From: CAYOEV01 sp964403075
GTDB taxonomy: Bacteria; Bacteroidota; Bacteroidia; Cytophagales; Cyclobacteriaceae
Direction: 5' to 3'
DNA: 64,000 nucleotides
Assembly (NCBI GenBank): GCA_964403075.1
Contig: CAYOEV010000001.1
Location: 62,001 to 126,000 of the forward strand
A program made the position numbers and the translations under genes. Below the pieces are notes generated by a model. The model did no database searches, was not told the DNA's origin, and saw only the letters and a program-made list of their open reading frames with translations. This document shows positions 1 to 7,641 of this stretch, in pieces (within the stretch, counting starts at the first letter, position 1; every line of letters starts with the position of its first letter).

Positions 1-809
1 CCCGAAAGACGCGGAAAATCTGTTTGTTGACCAATCCGATCGTGCACGAACAACCCCGCTGTTGCGCCTGGGCCGGCATTTAGATATTTGTAGCTGCACC
101 AAACGGCAAAGTCTACCTCGTCATCATGAAGATGCATCGGTAAATTACCCACCGCATGGGCAAGATCAAACCCGATATAGGCACCTACCTCATGCGCAGC
201 CTGAACCAGTGGTTTCGGACAAAAGTATTGGCCAGTATAGTATTGGACGCCAGGCAACAATACCAACGCCAACTCCTCGCCAGTTGCCTGAATCGCATCG
301 ATGATGTCCTGGGGAGACAGGTATTGCTTTTCGTTAGGTGCCAATTCGATCAGATGCTTATTAGGATCTACCCCTTTATTGGCCATGTGCGAATAGATGG
401 CATAAAAATCGGAGGGGAACGCACCCTTTTCCATAATCACTTTCACGCGCTTGCCATGGGGTTGGAAAAAAGAAGCCAGCATCAGATGTAAATTCGCCGT
501 AAGTGCACCCATGGCCAACACCTCACTTTCTCGGGCACCTAGCAACTTACCCAAAACAGGCTTAAAAAGATGGTGGTATTCTACCCATGGCTTGCCTCCG
601 GAAAAATGACCTCTTACACCTTTATTTCTCCAATTAGCCAATTCCTCTTGTATAAAGGCCTCAGTTCTTTTGGGTTGTAGACCAAGGGAATTTCCACAAA
701 AATAAATGGCAGGGGCACCATTGATTTCGGGTAGGTAAAATTCGGATCTAAAAGCGCGCAATTCGTCTTTTTCATCCATTTCCTGAACACGTGTGAGAGT
801 TTCTACCAT
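1..809 (-). CDS. kynU: Kynureninase, C-terminus cut by window edge
   Basis: PLP enzyme that hydrolyses kynurenine or 3-hydroxykynurenine to (3-hydroxy)anthranilate and alanine in the cytoplasm. The reading frame is open from an ATG at 809 to base 1 (269 codons; the family is about 420). Near the N-terminus I see YFCGNSLGLQP (residues 36-46), and at residues 237-247 WCSYKYLNAGP, the kynureninase PLP-lysine motif with Lys241. FDLAHAVGN (223-231) is the cofactor-binding region. A second ATG lies ten codons in. It starts 9 bases after the stop of the dioxygenase gene, so the two are probably co-transcribed with the dioxygenase first. Family assignment is firm; the missing third lies outside the window. 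Confidence 0.95.
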   Translation of the reverse strand, partial: MVETLTRVQEMDEKDELRAFRSEFYLPEINGAPAIYFCGNSLGLQPKRTEAFIQEELANWRNKGVRGHFSGGKPWVEYHHLFKPVLGKLLGARESEVLAMGALTANLHLMLASFFQPHGKRVKVIMEKGAFPSDFYAIYSHMANKGVDPNKHLIELAPNEKQYLSPQDIIDAIQATGEELALVLLPGVQYYTGQYFCPKPLVQAAHEVGAYIGFDLAHAVGNLPMHLHDDEVDFAVWCSYKYLNAGPGATAGLFVHDRIGQQTDFPRLS

Positions 810-818
810 ACCTATTTT

Positions 819-1349
819 TCAATTCGTAAATCTGCTGTCAGTTTTCATTATTTGGCCACAATTATTACAAGTGCGCAGTTTTTCACTGTTGTAAAAATTT
901 TTAAATCGTGGGAGAAAGTCTTGTTCAATATTTTGCAGGTGAAAGTAGGTCGAATGCAATTCATGGTTGCAATTGTCACAGAACCAAAGCAGTCCATCCT
1001 GGTGTTCCGGTGATCTTTTACGTTCAACGACCAAACCCACCGAACCTTCGCTTCGAATGGGTGAATGAGGTATTTTGGCAGGGAGCAAAAACAACTCTCC
1101 TTCCCGAATAGGCACATCCACAGCTTGTCCTTCCTGTTGAATTTTTACCAGAATTTCTCCTTCAAGCTGATAAAATAACTCCTCGGTTTCATTATAGTGG
1201 TAATCTTTCCTGGCATTGGGCCCACCTACGATCATCACAATGTAATCGCCGGCATCTGCATAGAGATTCTTGTTGCCAACAGGGGGTTTAAGTAAATCCC
1301 GGTTGTCTTCGATCCATCGTCTCAAATGAAAAGGTCGTTTAATGCCCAT
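819..1349 (-). CDS. nbaC: 3-hydroxyanthranilate 3,4-dioxygenase
   Basis: Opens the ring of 3-hydroxyanthranilate to 2-amino-3-carboxymuconate semialdehyde, the branch point between quinolinate/NAD and full degradation. The 176-residue cupin has the iron ligands His51, Glu57 and His95, and the C-terminal rubredoxin-like site typical of bacterial enzymes (CDNC at 124-127, CNNC at 161-164). The frame stays open upstream to 1529, but the ATG at 1349 gives the usual family length and N-terminus and avoids overlapping the divergent SDR gene. Only 31 bases separate it from that gene's ATG, so both promoters must be squeezed together or lie inside coding sequence. It is followed closely by kynU. Confidence 0.95.
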   Translation of the reverse strand: MGIKRPFHLRRWIEDNRDLLKPPVGNKNLYADAGDYIVMIVGGPNARKDYHYNETEELFYQLEGEILVKIQQEGQAVDVPIREGELFLLPAKIPHSPIRSEGSVGLVVERKRSPEHQDGLLWFCDNCNHELHSTYFHLQNIEQDFLPRFKNFYNSEKLRTCNNCGQIMKTDSRFTN

Positions 1350-1380
1350 ATCTTTATTGTCAAGTACTACACTGTAATTT

Positions 1381-2157
1381 ATGAATATCGACCTGATAAA
1401 TAAACGCGCGTTGGTTTGCGGTGCCTCCAAAGGAATCGGCAGGGCCATCGCTATCCAGTTGGCAGCAGCGGGGGCAACCCTCACACTCGTAGCAAGAAAC
1501 AAAGAAGAGTTGGAAGCGGTTCGGACCAAACTCTATGGCACACAGCACCGGGTGCTGGTTGCTGACTTTAGTGATACCCAAATTGCGCAATTGGCGCTGG
1601 AGAAAGAAATCAGCCGCTTTCCGGTAACAATTCTTGTAAATAACACCGGAGGCCCGGCGCCTGGAGCCATTCTGGATGCCTCCTGGGATCAATTTAAAAA
1701 ATCCTTGCACATGCACCTTCAAATGAGCCACCTCCTTTCGCGCATGGTGATACCGGAGATGCGGAAGGCGGCGTATGGCAGGATCATCAACATCATTTCC
1801 ACTTCAGTCAAAATACCCATTCCCGGTCTGGGAGTTAGTAACACCATCCGCGGTGCTATGGCATCCTGGGCCAAAACACTGGCTGCGGAAGTAGCTCCTT
1901 CAGGCATCACAGTGAACAACATACTCCCGGGATTCATCGATACTGGACGCCTACACACCCTGATCGAGAATAAAGCCATTGACGCTCAAACCGAAAAGCA
2001 AAACATCGTAAATAACATGCAGAAATCCATTCCAGCCGGCCGCTTTGGACAGCCTGAAGAATTAGGCTATTACGCTGCTTTTCTGGCCTCTGAGTATGCA
2101 GGATATATTACCGGTACCAGTCTTCCTATTGACGGGGGAAGGACAGGCTCGTTATGA
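1381..2157 (+). CDS. Atypical short-chain dehydrogenase/reductase family protein
   Basis: 258 residues with an SDR Rossmann fold: cofactor loop GASKGIGRA (14-22), NNTGG (87-91, in place of NNAG) and a PGF-DT segment (183-188). The catalytic YxxxK is missing: aligning GVSNTIRGAM (151-160) to the usual position puts Ser153 where Tyr is expected and Arg157 where Lys is expected. This matches the 'BKR-like' SDR subgroup described as lacking the normal tetrad. Its stop overlaps the start of the aminomuconate semialdehyde dehydrogenase (ATGA), so the two are translationally coupled and it very likely takes part in the same pathway, but I cannot name its reaction. It may use other residues or may have lost oxidoreductase activity. 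Confidence 0.85.
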   Translation: MNIDLINKRALVCGASKGIGRAIAIQLAAAGATLTLVARNKEELEAVRTKLYGTQHRVLVADFSDTQIAQLALEKEISRFPVTILVNNTGGPAPGAILDASWDQFKKSLHMHLQMSHLLSRMVIPEMRKAAYGRIINIISTSVKIPIPGLGVSNTIRGAMASWAKTLAAEVAPSGITVNNILPGFIDTGRLHTLIENKAIDAQTEKQNIVNNMQKSIPAGRFGQPEELGYYAAFLASEYAGYITGTSLPIDGGRTGSL

Positions 2158-3575
2158 AACAATTTAAAAATTTCATAGGGGGTAAATTCGTCAACACTGA
2201 GGCAGCTACACTGCCGGTCATCAATCCATCAAATGGTGAAGTTTACGCCGTTCTTCCGGATTCCTCAGACGAGACCGTTGAAAAGGCGGTACGCGAGGCT
2301 TTGCGATCGCAAATGAGTTGGGAAAAATGGTCCATAGAAGAACGAAGTGAATGTCTGATAGAAATTGCCAATCTTATCGATGACAACCTTGAAGACCTCG
2401 CTCGCTGCGAAAGCTTTGATACTGGCAAACCGTTGCAGCTATCACGAAATATCGACATTCCAAGAGCAGCCGCAAATTTCCGTTTTTTCGCAAAGGCCAT
2501 AAGCAGTTTTTCAACAGAAGCCCATCTTCAGGAAGGCCTTGCCCTCAATTACACACGCAGAGGCGCGCTCGGTGTTGTAGGCTGCATATCGCCATGGAAC
2601 CTGCCGCTATATCTGCTATCATGGAAAGTCGCTCCTGCACTCGCCATGGGCAATACAGTAGTCGCCAAACCCTCAGAAATTACTCCATATTCAGCATTCA
2701 AACTTTGTGAACTTATCGCTAAATCCTCACTTCCCCCGGGTGTACTGAACATTGTTCATGGTACTGGGTCAAAAACTGGTCGTGCAATCGTTAGCCACCC
2801 CGATGTGACAGCCATCTCTTTTACCGGTGGCACCAACACTGGCAGAGAAATTGCACAGGAGGCCGCAAAGCATTTCAAAAAAGTATCCCTTGAGTTAGGT
2901 GGTAAAAATCCGACACTCGTTTTTGACGATGTCGAATTGGATGTGGTGGCAAAAGAAGTGGTACGAAGTGCATTCACCAACCAGGGAGAAATTTGTCTTT
3001 GCGGTTCTCGTGTACTTATTCAGAAGACAGTTTACGACGAATTCTCTACCCTTCTCGTGGAAGAAGTAGAACGCTGGACGCAAGGAACACCTGACGAAAA
3101 TGCAGATCTTGGCCCTGTCATCTCTGACGATCACTTACGTAAAATTGATGGCTATGTAGCGCGGGCAAAACGCGACGGTGCCAGAATACTGACCGGCGGA
3201 TATCCTCTCGAGCGTAAGGGTTATTTTTATGCGGCCACCATTCTTGATGGATTAGACGCCAAGTGCGAAATTAACCAGGAGGAGGTGTTCGGACCAATGA
3301 TGTCACTGTTACCATTTTCTAATGTGCAGGAGGCCATCGACATAGCGAACGGTACTCGCTATGGTCTGGCAGCCAATATCTGGACGCGTGACATCCAGCG
3401 GGCACATCAGGTGGCGCACCAGTTGAAAGCAGGCATTGTCTGGGTAAACTGCTGGATGCTTAGAGACCTGCGCACACCTTTTGGAGGAATGAAAGATTCC
3501 GGTATTGGCCGGGAAGGAGGTGTGGAGGCGCTTAGATTTTTCTCAGAAGCACAAAATGTTTGTGTCAAACTATGA
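2154..3575 (+). CDS. 2-aminomuconate 6-semialdehyde dehydrogenase
   Basis: NAD-dependent aldehyde dehydrogenase, 473 residues, that would oxidise 2-aminomuconate semialdehyde to 2-aminomuconate after decarboxylation of the HAAO product. Visible catalytic features are Asn149 in SPWN, Glu247 in LELGGKNP and Cys281 in NQGEICLC. The sequence around the active site resembles the ALDH8A1/AMSDH branch, which acts on semialdehydes in the kynurenine pathway, and Arg110 lies where substrate carboxylate binding is known in that branch. It overlaps the upstream SDR by four bases. No decarboxylase (ACMSD) or deaminase is visible here; these may lie beyond the left edge. The genomic context makes the substrate assignment fairly strong. 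Confidence 0.88.
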   Translation: MKQFKNFIGGKFVNTEAATLPVINPSNGEVYAVLPDSSDETVEKAVREALRSQMSWEKWSIEERSECLIEIANLIDDNLEDLARCESFDTGKPLQLSRNIDIPRAAANFRFFAKAISSFSTEAHLQEGLALNYTRRGALGVVGCISPWNLPLYLLSWKVAPALAMGNTVVAKPSEITPYSAFKLCELIAKSSLPPGVLNIVHGTGSKTGRAIVSHPDVTAISFTGGTNTGREIAQEAAKHFKKVSLELGGKNPTLVFDDVELDVVAKEVVRSAFTNQGEICLCGSRVLIQKTVYDEFSTLLVEEVERWTQGTPDENADLGPVISDDHLRKIDGYVARAKRDGARILTGGYPLERKGYFYAATILDGLDAKCEINQEEVFGPMMSLLPFSNVQEAIDIANGTRYGLAANIWTRDIQRAHQVAHQLKAGIVWVNCWMLRDLRTPFGGMKDSGIGREGGVEALRFFSEAQNVCVKL

Positions 3576-3624
3576 AAGTATGCCACATTGGAAGGATTCC
3601 ATATTTTCGGTGCTCGTTTAAAAC

Positions 3625-4368
3625 CTAAACTACCTCTCCTTCATTAATTTTTGCAATTTTGAATGATTTACGCTCCTTGTGCCCACAATATCCGCACTGA
3701 TAGTATTTCATCAATTCACCCTCCTCATATTCTGTCGCAGGCTGTATCACTTCCTCACGGTCTACCTTAAGGGTTTGATAATTGCATTCTGAACAGGTCA
3801 GCGCGTGTAAACGTCCATTGTACTTCTCAATCTTCGTGAAACCGGAAGTTTCATCAATCCACACATCATAGTCAACCGAAAAGGCTTGCTCCTCTGCCTG
3901 CATACCTTCATCCAAATAAACGTCCTCCTCCTCTTCACTTAATAATTTCATTTTTCTTCCGTCTGGTGAAACCCGCGGTGTGTAGCGCAAACGCTTTAAT
4001 CTTTTCTCAATAAAAAATGGATAATAGAATTTTAGAATGTTCTGAACGATTACACCCAAAATCATGGCCATCATGATACTGACAAACAAAGTCACGAAGA
4101 AATACAACCAACTTTCCTGGCTGAAATTCAACAAACCCGCATTGAGGAAGATGGTTACACCAATCAATAACATCACAAATCCGTACCACAACAGATTAAT
4201 TTCGTGCATGTTGATGTAATCGTACCTGGTTTTGTAATCTCTCGTGGAAGACAATTTGAGATAGTGCCCCAAGACAATGAGGATGCCAACCCCGGCAAAT
4301 CCTAAGGCCACATACAATCCGTAGGTATTCCAGGGAACTAAAAATTCTGCAGGTATTGGTCGAGTCAT
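3625..4368 (-). CDS. Unknown membrane protein with C-terminal zinc ribbon
   Basis: I do not recognise a named family. From the ATG at 4368 the protein has 247 residues; an upstream in-frame TTG at 4401 exists but the ATG fits better. It has about three hydrophobic segments in the first 120 residues, an acidic middle rich in Glu, and a C-terminal pair of CxxC motifs (CSEC and CGYC about 40 residues apart) that should bind zinc. Sited between the convergent aldehyde dehydrogenase (49-base gap) and the divergent M19 dipeptidase, it is probably a single-gene transcript. A role in membrane-associated protein or nucleic-acid binding is possible but unsupported. Confidence 0.75.
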   Translation of the reverse strand: MTRPIPAEFLVPWNTYGLYVALGFAGVGILIVLGHYLKLSSTRDYKTRYDYINMHEINLLWYGFVMLLIGVTIFLNAGLLNFSQESWLYFFVTLFVSIMMAMILGVIVQNILKFYYPFFIEKRLKRLRYTPRVSPDGRKMKLLSEEEEDVYLDEGMQAEEQAFSVDYDVWIDETSGFTKIEKYNGRLHALTCSECNYQTLKVDREEVIQPATEYEEGELMKYYQCGYCGHKERKSFKIAKINEGEVV

Positions 4369-4467
4369 AGTTGTTCTTTTAAGCAAAGTGATGATATACA
4401 AAAATGAAGTTTTTTTGGTTTAAATACCATTGTTATAATCAAAAAACGCTCCACACGTAATTATCTA

Positions 4468-4475
4468 TAATTTTG
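4468..4475 (+). promoter_or_regulatory. Possible -7 promoter element upstream of the dipeptidase gene
   Basis: TAATTTTG matches the Bacteroidota -7 consensus TAnnTTTG and lies 57 bases before the preferred ATG at 4533. No TTTG is seen about 20 bases upstream, so support is partial. Confidence 0.35.
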
Positions 4476-4532
4476 ATAGGTAAAATACCGTTTTTTTAGG
4501 TGAAAATAATACAATCCAAATTTTTCGCGCCC

Positions 4533-5831
4533 ATGTTAAATTCAAGGCTACGATTTCTGTGTGTGCTATCGATCAGTTTTCTGTTCCATTGCACTCCCCA
4601 ATCCCAGGAAAAACCAATGAATACAAATGAAGTGACGCCTCCTTCTAGCCAAAATATCGATGAAATGAATGATCAAGAAATCATGCAACTGGCAAAAGAA
4701 ATCGCCAGGCAAACCATCATTGTCGATGGTCACGTAGACCTTCCGTATCGCATGGAAGTGGCTGGCTATATGCTCAGAAAGTCTGTAGAGGACGTATCAG
4801 TGGAGACACAAGGTAATTTCGATTATCCAAAAGCAAAAAGGGGCGGCCTGGATGCCCCATTTATGTCTATTTATATCCCGAGCAGGTACCAAAATGCTGG
4901 GGATCCAAAGGCTTTTGCAGATTCACTTATAGAAATGACCATGAGTTTACCTGAACGCTATCCGAAATTGTTTGCACCCGCGGGCAGTCCGGAAGAGGTA
5001 CGCCAAAATTTCGAAAAGGGGGTCATTTCTCTGCCTATGGGTATGGAAAACGGGGCCCCACTCGGTAAATCCATCGAAAACGTAAAATATTTTTTCGATA
5101 GAGGTATTCGCTACATCACCCTGACCCATTCCAAAGACAACCAAATCTGCGATTCCTCCTACGACAATAAACAGACTTGGAAGGGACTCAGTCCATTCGG
5201 TAAGGAAGTGGTGGAGGAGATGAATCGAGTGGGGATCATGGTGGATATTTCACACGTATCCGATGAGGCATTTGATCAGGTGCTGACCATCACCAAAGCG
5301 CCAATCATTGCCTCGCATTCATCTTGCCGACATTTTACGCCAGGTTTCGAGAGAAACATGTCGGATGACATGATCAGGAGACTGGGCCAAAACAGAGGGG
5401 TCATCCACATCAACTTTGGGTCTAACTTTCTTTCTCCCACCTCACGCAGTCGATTCAACAAAATGCAGGAGCACTTGGTGAATTATCGGGCAAAAACCGG
5501 GCGCTCTTCCAAAGACAGCACCTATCAGGCCTATGCAAAGGCTTATGCCCTTGAAAATGACGTTTTCGGTGACGTAGCGCTGGTTGCCGATCACATAGAC
5601 CGGGTAGTAAATCTTGCAGGTATCGATCACGTGGCATTCGGTTCCGATTTTGACGGTGTTAGCGATAAACTACCCGAGGGGCTCAAAGATGTTTCCATGT
5701 ACCCCAATATTATTTATGAGTTGCTAAAGCGTGGCTACAAGCCAGAAGACATCGAAAAAATCTGTTACGAAAATTCGTTCAGGGTGTGGAACGAGGTGAT
5801 CGAGGTTGCCAAGGGGGCATACCAACCCTAA
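4533..5831 (+). CDS. Membrane dipeptidase (peptidase M19), probable lipoprotein
   Basis: Zinc dipeptidase of the renal dipeptidase family that would cleave dipeptides outside the inner membrane. Zinc-binding features in order are DGHVDLPYR, the Glu of GMENGAP, ISHVSDEAFD, IASHSSCRHF and FGSDFDG. I choose the ATG at 4533; an in-frame GTG at 4500 adds eleven residues. The N-terminus is a hydrophobic signal ending in LFHC, a loose lipobox, so a lipoprotein is likely. Its TAA stop overlaps the TAG stop of the convergent neighbour in the bases CTAA. Length (about 432 residues) is normal for the exported Bacteroidota form. Confidence 0.9.
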   Translation: MLNSRLRFLCVLSISFLFHCTPQSQEKPMNTNEVTPPSSQNIDEMNDQEIMQLAKEIARQTIIVDGHVDLPYRMEVAGYMLRKSVEDVSVETQGNFDYPKAKRGGLDAPFMSIYIPSRYQNAGDPKAFADSLIEMTMSLPERYPKLFAPAGSPEEVRQNFEKGVISLPMGMENGAPLGKSIENVKYFFDRGIRYITLTHSKDNQICDSSYDNKQTWKGLSPFGKEVVEEMNRVGIMVDISHVSDEAFDQVLTITKAPIIASHSSCRHFTPGFERNMSDDMIRRLGQNRGVIHINFGSNFLSPTSRSRFNKMQEHLVNYRAKTGRSSKDSTYQAYAKAYALENDVFGDVALVADHIDRVVNLAGIDHVAFGSDFDGVSDKLPEGLKDVSMYPNIIYELLKRGYKPEDIEKICYENSFRVWNEVIEVAKGAYQP

Positions 5832-6466
5832 TTGCCTCTTAAAGAACGTATAAAGGAAGCCCAGGCGAAAGGGTTCAGGTAATTGGTTGTGCGAGGACCA
5901 AACTGATTCTGGTTTTGGAGATTTTGCTGCTCAAGTACATAACGGTAGTTCGCATTTGGCATCGCACCAAAATATTCATAACCTTGATTGTTTCGCAAAT
6001 AGGAAGCTCTCAGCCACGCCTGCATGTTGGCCTCCTCCGGAGACAGCGGCACATCTGCCGTCAGTATCATTCGCTTGAACTGGTCTTCAGTGGGAATCGC
6101 CAATACCCTTACCTCTTCTAAAAACTGGAGGTCCTCCGCAAGCGTAACGATCACCTTCAAACTGGATGGACCACCGTGAGACGGTACGATGTAGTGCGCT
6201 CTTTTAAATCCAACCGCCGAAAATATAATACTATCACCCACCCTGACGGGCAAAGAGAAAAAACCGTAAGGGTTGGAGGTCGTGCCCCTCCCATTCTTGG
6301 GTAAATAAATGTGTACACCAGGTATCACCGCATTGCTATCCTCTTTCATCACCACGCCCGTAAATTGCAACACCTGACGACCGGCATTTTCTGGCTCCTG
6401 GCCTTGAACCTGCAAAAACGTCAAAAGCGAGAATAATAGAATGAAAAAAAGCCGAAATGAAGTCAT
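5828..6466 (-). CDS. Exported CarboxypepD_reg-like domain protein
   Basis: 212 residues from the ATG at 6466, beginning with a signal peptide (MTSFRLFFILLFSLL, ending near VQGQ). Residues about 35-120 look like the carboxypeptidase regulatory-like beta-sandwich found at the N-terminus of TonB-dependent receptors (GVVMKEDSNAVIPGVHIYLP, then GFFSLPVRVGD). The rest is charged and Asn/Gln-rich, with no beta-barrel, so it is not a receptor itself. An upstream in-frame extension to 6574 is rejected because it would run into the divergent ArsR gene and hide the signal peptide. Likely periplasmic or outer-membrane associated. Function unknown; families of this shape are common in Bacteroidota. Confidence 0.8.
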   Translation of the reverse strand: MTSFRLFFILLFSLLTFLQVQGQEPENAGRQVLQFTGVVMKEDSNAVIPGVHIYLPKNGRGTTSNPYGFFSLPVRVGDSIIFSAVGFKRAHYIVPSHGGPSSLKVIVTLAEDLQFLEEVRVLAIPTEDQFKRMILTADVPLSPEEANMQAWLRASYLRNNQGYEYFGAMPNANYRYVLEQQNLQNQNQFGPRTTNYLNPFAWASFIRSLRGN

Positions 6467-6535
6467 ACCTATGACAACAAAGAAAGAATTAAATTTCTCA
6501 TTGAAAGCCCAAATCCTGTTAAAATAATCCAAAGT

Positions 6536-6919
6536 ATGCGCCTGAAACACTTTACTCTTTCGTTTGGAACTCAAATCTTCAAATCGTTTGCAGACGAGTC
6601 GAGAACGAGAATTCTACATTTATTGTACCAACAGCAGGAATTAACTGTTTCCGATCTGGTTTACATTTTGAACTTTACACAAACAAAAACTTCCAGGCAC
6701 ATGGCATATCTGAAAGCAGCAGGTGTTGTTAATGCAAGAAAACTTGACCAGTGGGTTTTTTACAGCATCAGAGACGAAGGCTACCACCTGGTCACTCGGA
6801 TTTTTGATTTCCTGGAAAAAGACACTACGCTACAAAAAGATTTAGAAACTGCTCAAACGATGAGATCCAACCGTGAGTTGGCGATCAATCGTCTGGAAGC
6901 AAAAGACTACAGAAATTGA
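6536..6919 (+). CDS. ArsR-type winged-helix transcriptional regulator
   Basis: 127-residue DNA-binding protein. Residues about 15-90 form a winged helix: SFADESRTRILHLLY, then ELTVSDLVYILNFTQTKTS and SRHMAYLKAAGVV as recognition helix, then the wing around QWVFYSIRDEG. There is no cysteine anywhere, so thiol metal sensing as in classical ArsR/SmtB is excluded. The C-terminal 35 residues are a charged helical tail. Its stop overlaps the TTG start of the HAD phosphatase gene (TTGA), so the two are co-expressed, and it is divergent from the exported protein with 69 bases between starts, which it may regulate. Confidence 0.88.
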   Translation: MRLKHFTLSFGTQIFKSFADESRTRILHLLYQQQELTVSDLVYILNFTQTKTSRHMAYLKAAGVVNARKLDQWVFYSIRDEGYHLVTRIFDFLEKDTTLQKDLETAQTMRSNRELAINRLEAKDYRN

Positions 6920-7602
6920 GAAATATAACCCACGTCTATTTCGATCTCGACCATACCCTCTGGGATCACTCGTTGAACGCCAAAGAAACACTCATAGAGC
7001 TGGTGAATTACTTTGATATCGGACATCACGTACCGACGGAAGAATTTATAAGGGTCTTTGAAAAAGTGAATGCAAGGTTGTGGCACAAATACAATCAAAA
7101 GGAGATTGACCGCAATCACATTCGGAAGTATCGTTTCGCTCAAATTCTACGTACACTCAAAATCTATATTGCTCACAAACCGGAAGAACTTTCGGACTAC
7201 TTCATCTACCATTGTTGCCGCAAACCAGGATTAATGCCGGGCACATTGAACGCCCTTCGGTATCTCAAAGAGAAGTATATGCTTGGTGTCATCACCAATG
7301 GGTTCAGTGACACACAACAAGTCAAAATTGATGCATCAGGTTTGGCTCCCTTTTTTGATTCAATCATCACCTCAGAAACTACCCCCTACCGTAAACCGGA
7401 GGCACAGATATTTCACCATGCACTTTCGTTGAGCCAAGTAGCACCCCATCAGTCTGTGATGATAGGAGACAACCCAATAACCGATATACGGGGTGCCTTG
7501 GATGTAGGTATGGAAGCAATTTTCTACAATCCCACCGGACATCGAAAATCTGTCTGTGAATGGCAAATTGAATCCCTCGATGAGTTGATAAGGATTCTTT
7601 GA
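6916..7602 (+). CDS. HAD-superfamily phosphatase, YjjG-like
   Basis: 228-residue HAD hydrolase with all four motifs: FDLDHTLWDH (nucleophile Asp, residues 9-18), ITNGFSD (Thr), KPEAQIF (Lys) and IGDNPITDI (acidic pair). The cap and the length resemble YjjG, a pyrimidine nucleotidase that removes non-canonical nucleotides; other phosphate monoesters are possible. The start is a TTG that overlaps the regulator's TGA; no ATG lies near the N-terminus and the conserved motif begins at residue 8, so the TTG is needed. Cytoplasmic. Confidence 0.88.
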   Translation: MRNITHVYFDLDHTLWDHSLNAKETLIELVNYFDIGHHVPTEEFIRVFEKVNARLWHKYNQKEIDRNHIRKYRFAQILRTLKIYIAHKPEELSDYFIYHCCRKPGLMPGTLNALRYLKEKYMLGVITNGFSDTQQVKIDASGLAPFFDSIITSETTPYRKPEAQIFHHALSLSQVAPHQSVMIGDNPITDIRGALDVGMEAIFYNPTGHRKSVCEWQIESLDELIRIL

Positions 7603-7641
7603 TCGAGTAATTTGCGATTCGAATTTTTAAAAGACGCAGAC

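Noticed and set aside
1350..1529. Extension of the dioxygenase frame upstream to 1529
   Set aside because: It would overlap the SDR gene and add residues not found in the family; the ATG at 1349 gives the normal start.
4402..4467. Inverted T-run/A-run (GTTTTTTTG ... CAAAAAAC) as a regulatory hairpin
   Set aside because: A/T-only pairing with a loop over 20 bases; expected by chance in AT-rich spacers.
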